Both the position numbers and the translations under genes were made by a program. A stretch of DNA of 59,816 nucleotides, from the NCBI GenBank assembly GCA_026125665.1, contig JAHCKS010000024.1:1-59816 (forward strand), read 5' to 3'. Under the pieces are notes generated by a model. The model saw only the letters and a list, made by a program, of their open reading frames with translations, made no database searches and was not told where the DNA came from. Within the stretch, counting starts at the first letter, position 1. Every line of letters begins with the position of its first letter. This document shows, piece after piece, positions 1-7,099 of this stretch. The DNA comes from Rubrivivax sp. Its GTDB lineage: Bacteria; Pseudomonadota; Gammaproteobacteria; Burkholderiales; Burkholderiaceae_C.

Positions 1-2
1 AG

Positions 3-194
3 CTTCAGACCGATCTGCTCGCGCTCGGCCAGGTTGGCGAGGCGAGGCCGGGACAGGCCAGCCAGTACGGCCAGAAGTACGAGGTGAGTGGTATTCTTCG
101 GGGGCCAAACGGCCGGCAGGCGTTGTTCACTACCATCTGGCTTGTCCCGTCTGGCGAGAGCGACCCGCGCTTCATCACAGCCTTTCCGGGGTAG
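3..194 (+). CDS. DUF6883 domain protein, 3' part
   Basis: An open frame runs from the window edge to a TAG at 192-194 and gives the last 63 residues of a protein. The pattern YGQKYEV, then G-x-L-x-GPNGR, then a W and a closing PGESDPR-like and ITAFPG segment matches the C-terminal half of the DUF6883 family as I remember it. The molecular function of the family is unknown. The next gene starts 4 bp downstream and encodes DUF4926, a frequent neighbour of DUF6883, so the two probably form a translationally coupled pair. The start codon lies outside the window. Both genes sit in one integron cassette. Confidence 0.7.
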   Translation, partial: LQTDLLALGQVGEARPGQASQYGQKYEVSGILRGPNGRQALFTTIWLVPSGESDPRFITAFPG

Positions 195-198
195 CGCT

Positions 199-426
199 AT
201 GTACAAGCTGCTCGAAACCGTTGCACTCACGCACGACCTGCCCGCTGTTGGGCTTCGCGCTGGTGACGTTGGCGCTGTGGTCGAAGTGCTCGTCCCGGAC
301 GCGTACGAGGTCGAGTTCGTCGCCGCCTCTGGGCGCACACAGGCGCTCGTGACCCTCGGTGAATCAGACGTTCGAGCCTTGGGCGACCAAGACCTCCTTG
401 CGGTGCGCTCGCTCGCGGCCGTCTAA
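199..426 (+). CDS. DUF4926 domain protein
   Basis: This encodes 75 residues. The pattern VALTHDLPAVGLRAGDVGAV, then YEVEF, then a short loop and ALVTLGESDVRAL is the typical compact DUF4926 fold, an SH3-like small beta protein of unknown function. ATG 199 is chosen because it lies 4 bp after the stop of the DUF6883 gene; the longer frame from 88 runs through that gene and is spurious. The stop codon TAA overlaps the first box of attC (GTCTAAC), as is common in compact cassettes. The pairing with DUF6883 may represent a two-protein module of toxin-immunity or stress type; that is an inference only. Confidence 0.72.
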   Translation: MYKLLETVALTHDLPAVGLRAGDVGAVVEVLVPDAYEVEFVAASGRTQALVTLGESDVRALGDQDLLAVRSLAAV

Positions 427-549
427 CCCCTCGCTCGAGAGGCGACCCTCCACGGCCGGCTGCTTTGCCCGGCGGACCGAGGTGGGCAATTGTCGGTCCG
501 CCGGGCAAAGCATCCGTCCGCTCCCGGCGCCTCAGCTCGAACGTTAGGC
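421..549 (+). other. Integron attC recombination site 1
   Basis: The left simple site begins with GTCTAAC (421-427), which fits RYYYAAC. The right simple site ends with GTTAGGC (543-549), which fits GTTRRRY; the two are complementary except at one position. Inner boxes CTCGAG-AGGCG and GCGCCTCAGCTCGAA pair with extra unpaired bases, as expected for attC. The variable middle contains a perfect 20-bp inverted repeat (461-480 and 493-512) around a 12-nt loop. Length 129 bp is in the normal attC range. Confidence 0.85.
461..512. repeat. Perfect 20-bp inverted repeat inside attC 1
   Basis: The arm TGCTTTGCCCGGCGGACCGA (461-480) is followed by a 12-nt loop and its exact reverse complement (493-512). 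It forms the variable terminal structure of attC 1. It is longer and more perfect than most such structures and could also act as a transcription terminator after the DUF4926 gene, although no T-tract follows. Confidence 0.85.
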
Positions 550-1468
550 CCCGCAGACCCCTCTCGCTCCCCTCGAAAGGTTGTCAAGCATGCGCCTCCC
601 GGCGATCTACATCTCGCATGGGGGCGGCCCTTGGCCGTTTGTCGACATCCCCTTCATTCCCAGCGGCGCCATGGAGCCGCTGCGGTCGTACCTGACCCGC
701 CTGATCACGTCGCTGCCGGTGCGCCCCAGGGCTGTCCTCATCGTGTCGGCGCACTGGGAGGCGCCAGTCGCGACGATCATGACGAACCCGCAGCCTCCCA
801 CGCTGTACGACTACACGGGATACGCGGCGGAGGCTTACACGTTGCAGTGGCCTGCCGCAAGTGCTCTCTTCCTGGTTGGCCGGGTCAAGGACCTGCTGGC
901 CAGCGCAGGACTCCGGACCGCCGAAGACCCGGACAGGGGGTTCGACCACGGCACCTTCGTGCCCCTGATGGTCGCGCTGCCCGAGGCCGACTTGCCGGTA
1001 CTTCAGCTGTCGCTGTTGCGCTCGCTCGATCCAGCGGAGCACCTGGCGATGGGCCGGGCACTGGGGCCGCTGCGAGACGAAGGCATCCTGTTGCTTGGCA
1101 GCGGGAACAGCTATCACAACATGCGCGGCTTCGGCCATCCGGAATCCACGGAACCAAGCCGTGCTTTCGATCAATGGCTGGCGCATGCCGTCACATGCGA
1201 GCCGGGTGAACGTAATCGCCGTCTGGAAGCCTGGGAGCGCGCTCCCGCTGCGCGCCACTGTCATCCCCGCGAGGAGCATCTCCTTCCATTGCATGTCATG
1301 GCCGGCGCCGCGCTGGATGACACCGCGACGCTCCCGATCCGGATGAAGGCTCTCAGCGTGTACGTCAGCGGCGTTCAGTTCGGCTGAGTGCGCAGCCGGC
1401 ACCGTCGCGGTGCGGCCTGACCCCTCGCTCGCGAGGGCCCCCCACAGCGTGTCGCCTCGGCTCGAGCG
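544..1468 (+). mobile_element. Integron gene cassette 2 (dioxygenase cassette)
   Basis: A complete cassette of 925 bp runs from the cleavage point in attC 1 (543/544) to the one in attC 2 (1468/1469). It carries a single forward gene with its own ribosome-binding site and no obvious promoter. No attC-like boxes follow, so this looks like the last cassette of the array. The next gene (DUF1203) lies on the opposite strand and has no attC. Confidence 0.78.
590..1387 (+). CDS. LigB/DODA-type extradiol dioxygenase family protein
   Basis: This encodes 265 residues with the class III extradiol dioxygenase layout. It opens with LPAIYISHGGGPWP (the SHGGGP metal-binding His), followed by PRAVLIVSAHWE, DRGFDHGTFVPL with the catalytic His, and LLLGSGNSYHNMR. 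The C-terminus has the expected HPREEHLLPLHV motif. Members open catechol rings (for example 4,5-DOPA dioxygenase) with a non-heme Fe(II) or Zn site; the substrate here is unknown. ATG 590 is preferred over TTG 581 because AAAGG at 576-580 is correctly spaced. The gene is the sole cargo of an integron cassette, an unusual place for a ring-cleavage enzyme. Confidence 0.85.
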   Translation: MRLPAIYISHGGGPWPFVDIPFIPSGAMEPLRSYLTRLITSLPVRPRAVLIVSAHWEAPVATIMTNPQPPTLYDYTGYAAEAYTLQWPAASALFLVGRVKDLLASAGLRTAEDPDRGFDHGTFVPLMVALPEADLPVLQLSLLRSLDPAEHLAMGRALGPLRDEGILLLGSGNSYHNMRGFGHPESTEPSRAFDQWLAHAVTCEPGERNRRLEAWERAPAARHCHPREEHLLPLHVMAGAALDDTATLPIRMKALSVYVSGVQFG

Positions 1469-1474
1469 TTAGGC
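1415..1474 (+). other. Integron attC recombination site 2
   Basis: The site is 60 bp long. It starts with GCCTGAC (1415-1421, one deviation from RYYYAAC) and ends with GTTAGGC (1468-1474). The inner boxes CCTCGCTCGCGAGG and CCTCGGCTCGAGC pair with a bulge. The flanking boxes are nearly the same as in attC 1 (CCCTCGCTCG after the left box, GCTCGA before the right box), which suggests one sedentary integron with a shared attC type. It is the last attC seen in the window. Confidence 0.8.
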
Positions 1475-1499
1475 AGCGCAGGGCACCCGTCGGGCCTTT

Positions 1500-1964
1500 C
1501 TAACCCCGCTCCACGCGGCATTGGAAGCAGTTGAACTTGGATCGGATGTGCACGTACGCCACCTCCGGGTTGGCCAGGATCGTCCGGCACGCCGCCGTCA
1601 GTTCGTCGCCCGAGACCACGGCGCCGGTCTCGTAGCGGATCCAGTCGTCGTGGCCGTAGCCGCGGATGACGGCAGGGGTCAGGTAGGCGAACCACGTGGG
1701 CAGGGCGTCGGCGTCGTACCTGGGGCACTCGCCGGCGTGCAGGAAGATGGGCCCCACCTCCGCGTAGGGCTGCGCCTGCTCGAACGGGCGATAGGCCAGC
1801 ACGAGCTTCTGCTCGCCCTCGGGAATCAGCTGCAGGCAGTGGCGGCAGGGGTTCGCCAGGCCCTGCGCCACGCGGCGCAGCGCGGGCTGGCCGTTGGCAT
1901 CGGGGCCCCCTGCGCGCAGCTGGTGGGCGTGAACGGTCGGTATGCCTCTGACGGCCAGTCTCAT
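1500..1964 (-). CDS. DUF1203 domain protein
   Basis: This encodes 154 residues. ATG 1964 begins MRLAVRGIPTVHAHQLRAGG; the frame extends further upstream but without a family match. The motif NPCRHCLQLIPEGE, then LAYRPFEQAQPYAEVGPIFLH and C-x-RY, and the ending VAYVHIRSKFNCFQC are typical of DUF1203. The family is cytosolic and of unknown function; the paired cysteines (CRHC) and closing FNCFQC suggest metal or redox chemistry, which is an inference. Its stop lies only about 26 bp from attC 2 and it reads toward the array, so it marks the chromosome side of the cassette boundary. Confidence 0.8.
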   Translation of the reverse strand: MRLAVRGIPTVHAHQLRAGGPDANGQPALRRVAQGLANPCRHCLQLIPEGEQKLVLAYRPFEQAQPYAEVGPIFLHAGECPRYDADALPTWFAYLTPAVIRGYGHDDWIRYETGAVVSGDELTAACRTILANPEVAYVHIRSKFNCFQCRVERG

Positions 1965-2091
1965 GGGCTCTCTCCCGGTGGCAGGGTCGCTGGTTGGGTG
2001 GGTAGGATCCCATTGCACTGTTCCCGCGGCCGCACGGCGCGCCGCTTTCGGACGCGTGATTCCACAGCCACCCGAGCCCCTCGGAGATGCC

Positions 2092-2343
2092 ATGACGTTC
2101 TCTCGATCGACGGTCTTTCTCGCGGCCGCTGCGGCCGCCGTTGCCCTGGCGGCAGCGGCCTCCGTGGCTCTCTACGCCCCGGCCCGCGCCCAGGCGGGGC
2201 CGGCGCCGTGCACGTGCTCGGCGCCCGTGGAGGTGGCGACGAGCAACCTGCCGGCCGCGCCTCGGGTCTGGATGACCAATTGCCAATGTGGCGCGCAGAG
2301 CTGCGCCGTGCTGAACAGCCAGGTCCTGCAGTGCAACAAGTAG
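2092..2343 (+). CDS. Small exported cysteine-rich protein, hypothetical
   Basis: This encodes 83 residues. The N-terminus has a long Ala/Val-rich hydrophobic stretch ending YAPARAQA, a convincing Sec signal with an A-x-A cleavage site near residue 34. The mature part is about 50 residues with five cysteines in two clusters (PCTCS and NCQCGAQSC) and one near the end, which suggests disulfides or metal binding in the periplasm. I do not recognise a family. It is divergent from the DUF1203 gene, with about 127 bp between them, and 43 bp upstream of the AAC(3)-I-like gene. Confidence 0.65.
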   Translation: MTFSRSTVFLAAAAAAVALAAAASVALYAPARAQAGPAPCTCSAPVEVATSNLPAAPRVWMTNCQCGAQSCAVLNSQVLQCNK

Positions 2344-2386
2344 GTGCCGCGGTGGCCGCGGGCCCGGCGGCGCGCGCGCCTCGCCG

Positions 2387-2848
2387 ATGATGCAGCAGCC
2401 CTACCGCATCCACGTCCTGGGTGCCGCCGACACGGCGGCCCTGCGCTCGATGCTCGCCATGTTCGGCACCGCCTTCGACGACGTGGCCACCTACACCGCC
2501 CGGCAGCCGAGCGAGGGCTACCTGCAGCAGCTGCTGGGCAGCAGCACCTTCGTGGCCGTGGCGGCGATGGAAGGGCCGCAGGTCATCGGCGGCCTGGCCG
2601 GCTACGTGCTGCCGAAGTTCGAGCAGGCGCGCAGCGAGCTCTACCTCTACGACCTGGCCGTCGCCGAGCCGCACCGCCGCCGGGGCGTGGCCACGGCGCT
2701 GATCGAGGAGCTGAAGGCGCTCGCGGCCCGGCGCGGCATCTACGTCATCTTCGTGCAGGCCGACCACGGCGACGCACCGGCCATCGCGCTGTACAGCAAG
2801 CTGGGAAGCCGGGAAGACGTGCTTCACTTCGACATCGCGCCGAAGTAG
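2387..2848 (+). CDS. aac(3)-I: AAC(3)-I-like aminoglycoside 3-N-acetyltransferase, GNAT fold
   Basis: This encodes 153 residues. Characteristic AAC(3)-I segments are present in order: FDDVATYTARQP, GYLQQLL, TFVAVAA, GGLAGYVLPKFEQARSELY, YDLAV, HRRRGVATALIEELK (acetyl-CoA pyrophosphate loop RRRGVA), GIYVIFVQADHGD, ALYSKLGSREDVLHFDI. These follow the clinical AAC(3)-Ia sequence closely as I recall it, including the VLPKFEQ and VQAD blocks. The family acetylates the 3-amino group of gentamicin-type aminoglycosides using acetyl-CoA in the cytoplasm. Clinical relatives travel as class 1 integron cassettes; this copy has no attC after it and lies about 0.9 kb beyond the cassette array. Base composition matches its neighbours. 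Activity is not proven. Confidence 0.82.
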   Translation: MMQQPYRIHVLGAADTAALRSMLAMFGTAFDDVATYTARQPSEGYLQQLLGSSTFVAVAAMEGPQVIGGLAGYVLPKFEQARSELYLYDLAVAEPHRRRGVATALIEELKALAARRGIYVIFVQADHGDAPAIALYSKLGSREDVLHFDIAPK

Positions 2849-2902
2849 AACCGCCCGTTCGTCTTCGCCGCGGGCCGTCCGTGCCGAACCACCGGGCCCC
2901 TC

Positions 2903-3346
2903 ATGCGTGAATCCCCAGCGATGCCACTGCCGCTTCCCGCCCCCCTGAGAACACCCGCCGCACGCAGCCGCTTCGGCTGGTTCGCCTTGCGCCTGCTGCT
3001 CGCCGGCCTCATCGCCGCGCACGGCTGGGCGCGTTGGCTTGCGGGCGGCGTGCCGCCTTTCGGCACGTTCCTCGAGTCGCAGGGCTTCCCGCAAGGCTTC
3101 GTGCTGGCCGCGGCCGTCACGGGGCTCGAGATCGCCGGCTCGGTGTTGCTGGCCCTCGGGCGCTTCGTCGCGCCGTTGTGCGCCCTCTTCGCCGTCGTCT
3201 ACGCCACCGGCATCGCGCTGGTTCACGCGAAGGCCGGGTGGTTCGTCGTCGGCCTGGGGCGCAACGGCGCGGAGTTCAGCGTGCTGCTGATCGTGTGCCT
3301 GTTGTGCGTCGGGTTGCAGCATGTGCGGGCGGCGAGCGAGTCTTGA
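2903..3346 (+). CDS. DoxX family membrane protein
   Basis: This encodes 147 residues with four predicted membrane segments. Helix 1 is FGWFALRLLLAGLIAAHGW. It is followed by the DoxX-typical short loop PPFGTFLESQGFP, helix 2 around FVLAAAVTGLEIAGSVLLAL, helix 3 around APLCALFAVVYATGIAL and helix 4 VLLIVCLLCVGL. The G-x-x-x-AHG-x-x-(K/R) and GLEI-x-G patterns support DoxX. Family members sit in the inner membrane and are linked to redox balance, but their exact role is unclear. ATG 2903 is used; ATG 2921 is possible. The gene follows the acetyltransferase by 54 bp in the same direction. Confidence 0.75.
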   Translation: MRESPAMPLPLPAPLRTPAARSRFGWFALRLLLAGLIAAHGWARWLAGGVPPFGTFLESQGFPQGFVLAAAVTGLEIAGSVLLALGRFVAPLCALFAVVYATGIALVHAKAGWFVVGLGRNGAEFSVLLIVCLLCVGLQHVRAASES

Positions 3347-3447
3347 CCGCCGGCTCCGCGCCGACGCTGCCGCCGCAAGCTTCCCGGCGGCCGCGGGCGC
3401 AGACCCAGGCAGACCCATGGGGCTCGATTCGAACGAAAGGTGTCGCC

Positions 3448-3876
3448 ATGCCCACCGCGCCAGCCACCCGCCGGGTGCAGGCCTTCTTCTACGGCCTGTT
3501 CATGGACGAGGCGGTCCTTCGGCAGAGCGGCGTCGTGCCCGGCAACCCACGGCGGGCCAGGGTGGCGGACTTCGCTCTTCGCATCGGCCAGAGGGCCACG
3601 CTCGTGCCGATGGCTGGCGCGCAGGCGTTCGGCATGGTGATGTCGCTCACGCATGCCGAGCTCAACGCGCTCTACGGCGCGCCGGGCCTCGAGCTCTACC
3701 GCCCGGAAGCCGTGCTCGTGCAGACGCTCGAGGACGGCCTGTCCGTGCCCGCCCTCTGCTACAACCTGCGCGAGCCCCCGGAGGCTGGCGAGCGGAACCC
3801 CGAGTACGCCAAGCGTCTGCGGGCAGTGCTCAGCAAGCTCGGCTTTCCGGTGGAGTACGTCGAATCCATCCAATGA
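3448..3876 (+). CDS. Gamma-glutamylcyclotransferase-like (GGCT/AIG2 fold) protein
   Basis: This encodes 142 residues. The opening VQAFFYGLFMDEAVLR matches the nucleotide-like YGxL loop of GGCT proteins, and ELYRPEAVLVQTLEDGLSVPALCYNL resembles the later strand region. Active GGCT enzymes cleave gamma-glutamyl amino acids to 5-oxoproline using one glutamate; I cannot place that residue with certainty, so the enzymatic role is tentative. ATG 3448 has GAAAGG at 3435-3440. The gene ends 42 bp before the convergent stop of regulator R1. Confidence 0.6.
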   Translation: MPTAPATRRVQAFFYGLFMDEAVLRQSGVVPGNPRRARVADFALRIGQRATLVPMAGAQAFGMVMSLTHAELNALYGAPGLELYRPEAVLVQTLEDGLSVPALCYNLREPPEAGERNPEYAKRLRAVLSKLGFPVEYVESIQ

Positions 3877-3918
3877 GAGCGAGGCATGACCCTCGCTCGG
3901 TCGGCTCTGGGTCGCAAC

Positions 3919-6411
3919 TCAGGCAAAGGCCAGCGCGTACGCCTGCGTGCGGCTGAGCGCCGCGCCTTCTCCGAGCAGCTTCTCGGCGTCGCCGGCCGGC
4001 AGCTGCGCAGCCACGCGCGAACCGGTCTGCGCCCGGCGCCTGGCTGCCGCCGGCCAGCGCACGAGGCCCTGGGCAGCCAGCGCGGCATCCACGTGGCCGA
4101 GCACCCGCACCGCCACCGCCGGGTGCCCGCGGTGCAGGGCTATCGCCGCCAGCGGCTCGAGCAGCCGCAGGTCGTCGCCGTCCGCGGCAAGCCTGCGCTG
4201 CGCCTCGCGCGCCACCGGCAGCGCCTCGTCGAAGAGGCCCTGCATCACGAGCGCGAGCGCCAACCCCTCGTACACGCCGCCGGTGCGGCCGTCGTCGATT
4301 CCGGCAGCGCGCAGGTCCTGGAGCGCCGCGCGGGCGCGCGCCTCGGCCTCGGCGAAGCGGCCGAGCGCGATCTCGCAGTCGACCACGTTGACACCAGTCA
4401 GCCGCAGGGTGAACACGGGGTCGCGCCGCGCCGAGAGCTCACCCTGCTCGAGCGCAAGTCGCAGCGCCGCCTCGTCGTCGCCGGCGCGGCGCAGGCTGCG
4501 GTAGTGCGCCCAGCGGAAGAACGAACGCAGCGCCGGCGGCCACTCCGCCTGCTCGAGCGCCTGCGCCTCAGCGGCCCAGGTGCGCAGAGGCAGCTCCTCG
4601 GCGCGGTTGGCGCCGATCAGGAGCGCGCAGCACAGCGCCTCATAGAACAGCATCGCGTCGCCGAGGTCGCGGTTGACCACGACCGCGTGCCCGGCGGCCT
4701 CGGCCGCGCTTGCACTGGCCGACTTCACGCCGGCGCGTGCCAGGTGCAGCCAGAAACGCCCCGCCACATCGCGCGGCACATCGTCACCGACGCGCTCGCG
4801 CAGCTTCAGCAGGCTCCGCAGGTATTCGTTCATCTGGTCGGCGCGCACGAAGGCCATCGCCACGTTGGCGGCCACGCCGACGGCGACAACGCCGTCGCTG
4901 GCGGCAGCAGCCCAGCCGAGCGCGGCACGGGCGTTGTCGATCTCGGCGGCGTCGGCGACGAACTGCGCCGGCGTGGCCGTCCAGCGCCGCGGCAGGCTGC
5001 CGCTGGCCGCCAGCAACTCGCCTGTCGCCAGGGCGTGGCGCCGCATGGCCGACTCCGTCTCGCCGGAAGCGGCCAGCTGTTCCAGCGCGAACAGCCGAGT
5101 CGTCTCCAGCATGCGGTAGCGCGGCTGGCCGCTGCCTTCTGCCAGCACCAGCGACTTGTCGACCAATGAACCGAGATGCTCGAGCACGTCCCATCGGTCG
5201 ATGGCCTCGTCCTCGGCCACTGCCTGGGCAGCTTCGAGGGTGAAGCCGCCGACGAAGCAGCCCAGCCGCGCGAACACCGCCTGCTCGGGCTCGGCCAGCA
5301 GGCCATGGCTCCATTCGAGCGTGGCCCGCAGCGTCTGGTGCCGCCGCAGCGCCACGCGCGCGCCCGCGGTCAGCACACGGAAGCGTTCGTCCAGCCGCCG
5401 GCACAGCCCGTCCACGCCAAGCAGCCCGACCCGGCCGGCGGCGAGCTCGATGGCCAACGGCAGGCCGTCGAGCCGGCGGCAGATCTGCACCACGCCCGCC
5501 CGGTTGTCGGGGCCCAGCCGGAAGCCGGCGTCGACGGCCTGCGCCCGCAGGACGAACAGCGCAACGGCACCGCTGGTCTCGGCGTCGGCATCATCTTCGG
5601 GCAGGGCCAGCGGTGGCAGGCGGAAGATCTGTTCACCGGCGACGCGCAGCAGTTCCTGGCTGGTGACGAGCAGCCGCACCGCCGGCGCGGCGAGGCGAAG
5701 CGCTTCGACGAAGGCGGCGACACCATCGACCAGATGCTCGGCGTTGTCGAGCACGAGCAACCCCTCCTGGCCGCGCAGGAAATCGCAGACGGCGCGCGCC
5801 GGGTCGGCCGTGCCGTCCACCGATGCGCCAACAGCGCGGCCGACACTGTGGGGAATCAGCTGCGCGTTGGCCAGCGGCGCCAGGTCGACCCAGTGCACCA
5901 CCGACCCCCGCGCTGCGCAGCGCGCCGCCGCCGCCTGCGCCAGCCGCGTCTTGCCGATGCCGCCCGCGCCGACCACGGTGACCATCGCCTGCTGGTCGAC
6001 GAGGGCGCAGAGTGCCTCGAGCTCGGCCGCGCGCCCGACCAGTTCGGGCGTCGCCACGCGCGGCGCCGGCGCGGGCGGTGGCGGCGGCGCCGGCGCGTCG
6101 CCACCCTGCAGCTGCACCGGCAGCGTGAAGCGATAACCGCGCCCGGGCACGGTGCTGATCGCCGGGTGGCCGAGCAGCTTGCGCAGGGTGACCACCTGCA
6201 CCTGCAGGTTGTTCTCCTCGACCACCAGGCCGGGCCACACCACGTCGAGCAGCTCGTCCTTGCCGACCACGCGCTCACGCCGCTCCACCAGTGCCACCAG
6301 CATGTCGAGCGCGCGTGCGCCGAGCTTGACCGCCGTCTCGCCGGCGAAGAGCACACGCTGCGCCGGCACCAGGCGGAAGGCGCCGAACAGGTAGGCCAGG
6401 GGCGTGGACAT
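3919..6411 (-). CDS. Winged-helix / STAND-ATPase transcriptional regulator R1
   Basis: This encodes 830 residues. Residues 1-105 form an OmpR/CadC-type winged helix with recognition helix VVEENNLQVQVVTLRKLLG and wing GRGYRF. A proline-rich linker follows. An NB-ARC-like ATPase begins near residue 140 with P-loop VVGAGGIGKTRL, then Walker B LLVLDNAEHL and the sensor-like LDGLPLAIELAAGRV. From about residue 440 to the end there are helical TPR-like repeats. No membrane span is seen, so it should act in the cytosol as a ligand-gated activator (MalT/AfsR-like logic, COG3903 family). It is divergent from an exported protein gene, and a TTTAAG tandem repeat (site A) lies between them. Confidence 0.85.
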   Translation of the reverse strand: MSTPLAYLFGAFRLVPAQRVLFAGETAVKLGARALDMLVALVERRERVVGKDELLDVVWPGLVVEENNLQVQVVTLRKLLGHPAISTVPGRGYRFTLPVQLQGGDAPAPPPPPAPAPRVATPELVGRAAELEALCALVDQQAMVTVVGAGGIGKTRLAQAAAARCAARGSVVHWVDLAPLANAQLIPHSVGRAVGASVDGTADPARAVCDFLRGQEGLLVLDNAEHLVDGVAAFVEALRLAAPAVRLLVTSQELLRVAGEQIFRLPPLALPEDDADAETSGAVALFVLRAQAVDAGFRLGPDNRAGVVQICRRLDGLPLAIELAAGRVGLLGVDGLCRRLDERFRVLTAGARVALRRHQTLRATLEWSHGLLAEPEQAVFARLGCFVGGFTLEAAQAVAEDEAIDRWDVLEHLGSLVDKSLVLAEGSGQPRYRMLETTRLFALEQLAASGETESAMRRHALATGELLAASGSLPRRWTATPAQFVADAAEIDNARAALGWAAAASDGVVAVGVAANVAMAFVRADQMNEYLRSLLKLRERVGDDVPRDVAGRFWLHLARAGVKSASASAAEAAGHAVVVNRDLGDAMLFYEALCCALLIGANRAEELPLRTWAAEAQALEQAEWPPALRSFFRWAHYRSLRRAGDDEAALRLALEQGELSARRDPVFTLRLTGVNVVDCEIALGRFAEAEARARAALQDLRAAGIDDGRTGGVYEGLALALVMQGLFDEALPVAREAQRRLAADGDDLRLLEPLAAIALHRGHPAVAVRVLGHVDAALAAQGLVRWPAAARRRAQTGSRVAAQLPAGDAEKLLGEGAALSRTQAYALAFA

Positions 6412-6448
6412 CGCGGCAAATGTAGGGCGGCGCGCGCCCAGGGGAGGG

Positions 6449-6480
6449 TTGAAGCGGCTCGCGTTTAAGGTCTTTTAAGC
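6449..6480 (+). promoter_or_regulatory. Candidate regulator-binding repeats, site A
   Basis: TTGAAG at 6449 is followed by TTTAAGGTCT (6464-6473) and TTTAAGCCGG (from 6474), a 10-bp direct repeat between divergent R1 and the exported protein gene. It resembles the promoter-proximal part of site D (GGTCTTTAAGCCGGC shared almost exactly). It probably binds R1 or a paralogue. It is a weaker match than sites C to G and lacks a clear GGACAGT element. Confidence 0.45.
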
Positions 6481-6548
6481 CGGCGACCATGACGCGCCGC
6501 AGCCCGCTGCCGACGATCCGCTCGCCCTCAACCCACACGGAGATCGTC

Positions 6549-7040
6549 ATGTCCCCTTCATCGCGCAAGGTCGTCGCCATCGCCCTGCTGCCCTCGGTGG
6601 CGACGATGCTGTTCGTGCAGGCCTGCGGCGGCGGTGGCCTCGCGCTCGCGCAAGAAGCGGCCGACCCCATCGAAGGTGTCTGGGAGAACGTGATCACGCA
6701 GCGTGACTGCAACTCGCAGGCCGCGCTCGCCACGTTCCGCGGCATGCAGGTCTACCACCGCGGCGGCACGCTCGCCGACACGAGCGGCGCACCGACGACG
6801 ACACGCAGCGCTGGCTTCGGCCTGTGGCAACGCAGCGGGAACGAGATCACGACGAGGTTCCGCTTCTTTCGCTACAACGCCGACGGCAGCCTGGCCGGCA
6901 GCACCGTCGTCACGCGCACCGTGACACCGGCGGCCGACGGCATGACGGTGGCCGGGCACTCGCAGACTGCGCTGCTCGACGTCGCCGGCAACGAGGTCGC
7001 ACGCGGCTGTGCCACGGACACCGGCACGCGCTTCCGCTGA
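6549..7040 (+). CDS. Exported or lipid-anchored hypothetical protein
   Basis: This encodes 163 residues. The signal-like start SRKVVAIALLPSVATMLFVQ ends in QACGGGG, which could be a non-canonical lipobox (VQAC), or cleavage could occur after ALAQ. The mature part contains IEGVWENVITQRDC and repeated short strands (TTRFRFFRYNADGSLAGS and similar), as in small lipocalin-like or beta-barrel-like domains; I assign no family. ATG 6549 is preferred because GGAG at 6539-6542 is well spaced; ATG 6489 adds 20 unlikely residues. It is divergent from R1, so R1 is its likely regulator. Confidence 0.65.
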   Translation: MSPSSRKVVAIALLPSVATMLFVQACGGGGLALAQEAADPIEGVWENVITQRDCNSQAALATFRGMQVYHRGGTLADTSGAPTTTRSAGFGLWQRSGNEITTRFRFFRYNADGSLAGSTVVTRTVTPAADGMTVAGHSQTALLDVAGNEVARGCATDTGTRFR

Positions 7041-7099
7041 ACGGCACGCGGGCCCGACCCGTGGCCTCGGCCGCGACCCTCGCCCTAGACTCGCCACCC

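Larger units (their letters stand above)
1..543 (+). mobile_element. Integron gene cassette 1 (partial, left end outside window)
   Basis: This is the visible part of an integron cassette. It holds the 3' end of a DUF6883 gene and a DUF4926 gene, both reading toward an attC site at 421-549. The cassette ends at the G/T junction inside the GTTAGGC box (543/544), the normal integrase cleavage point. Cassettes read away from the integrase gene, so intI should lie to the left, outside the window. Confidence 0.75.

Noticed and set aside
1493-1504. TTTCTAACC near 1500 as a third attC box
   Set aside because: The first base does not fit RYYYAAC, no matching GTTRRRY follows, and the CTA is the stop codon of the DUF1203 gene.
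1961-3418. Minus-strand frame of 485 codons
   Set aside because: It overlaps the small exported protein, the acetyltransferase and DoxX genes, all of which have family evidence.
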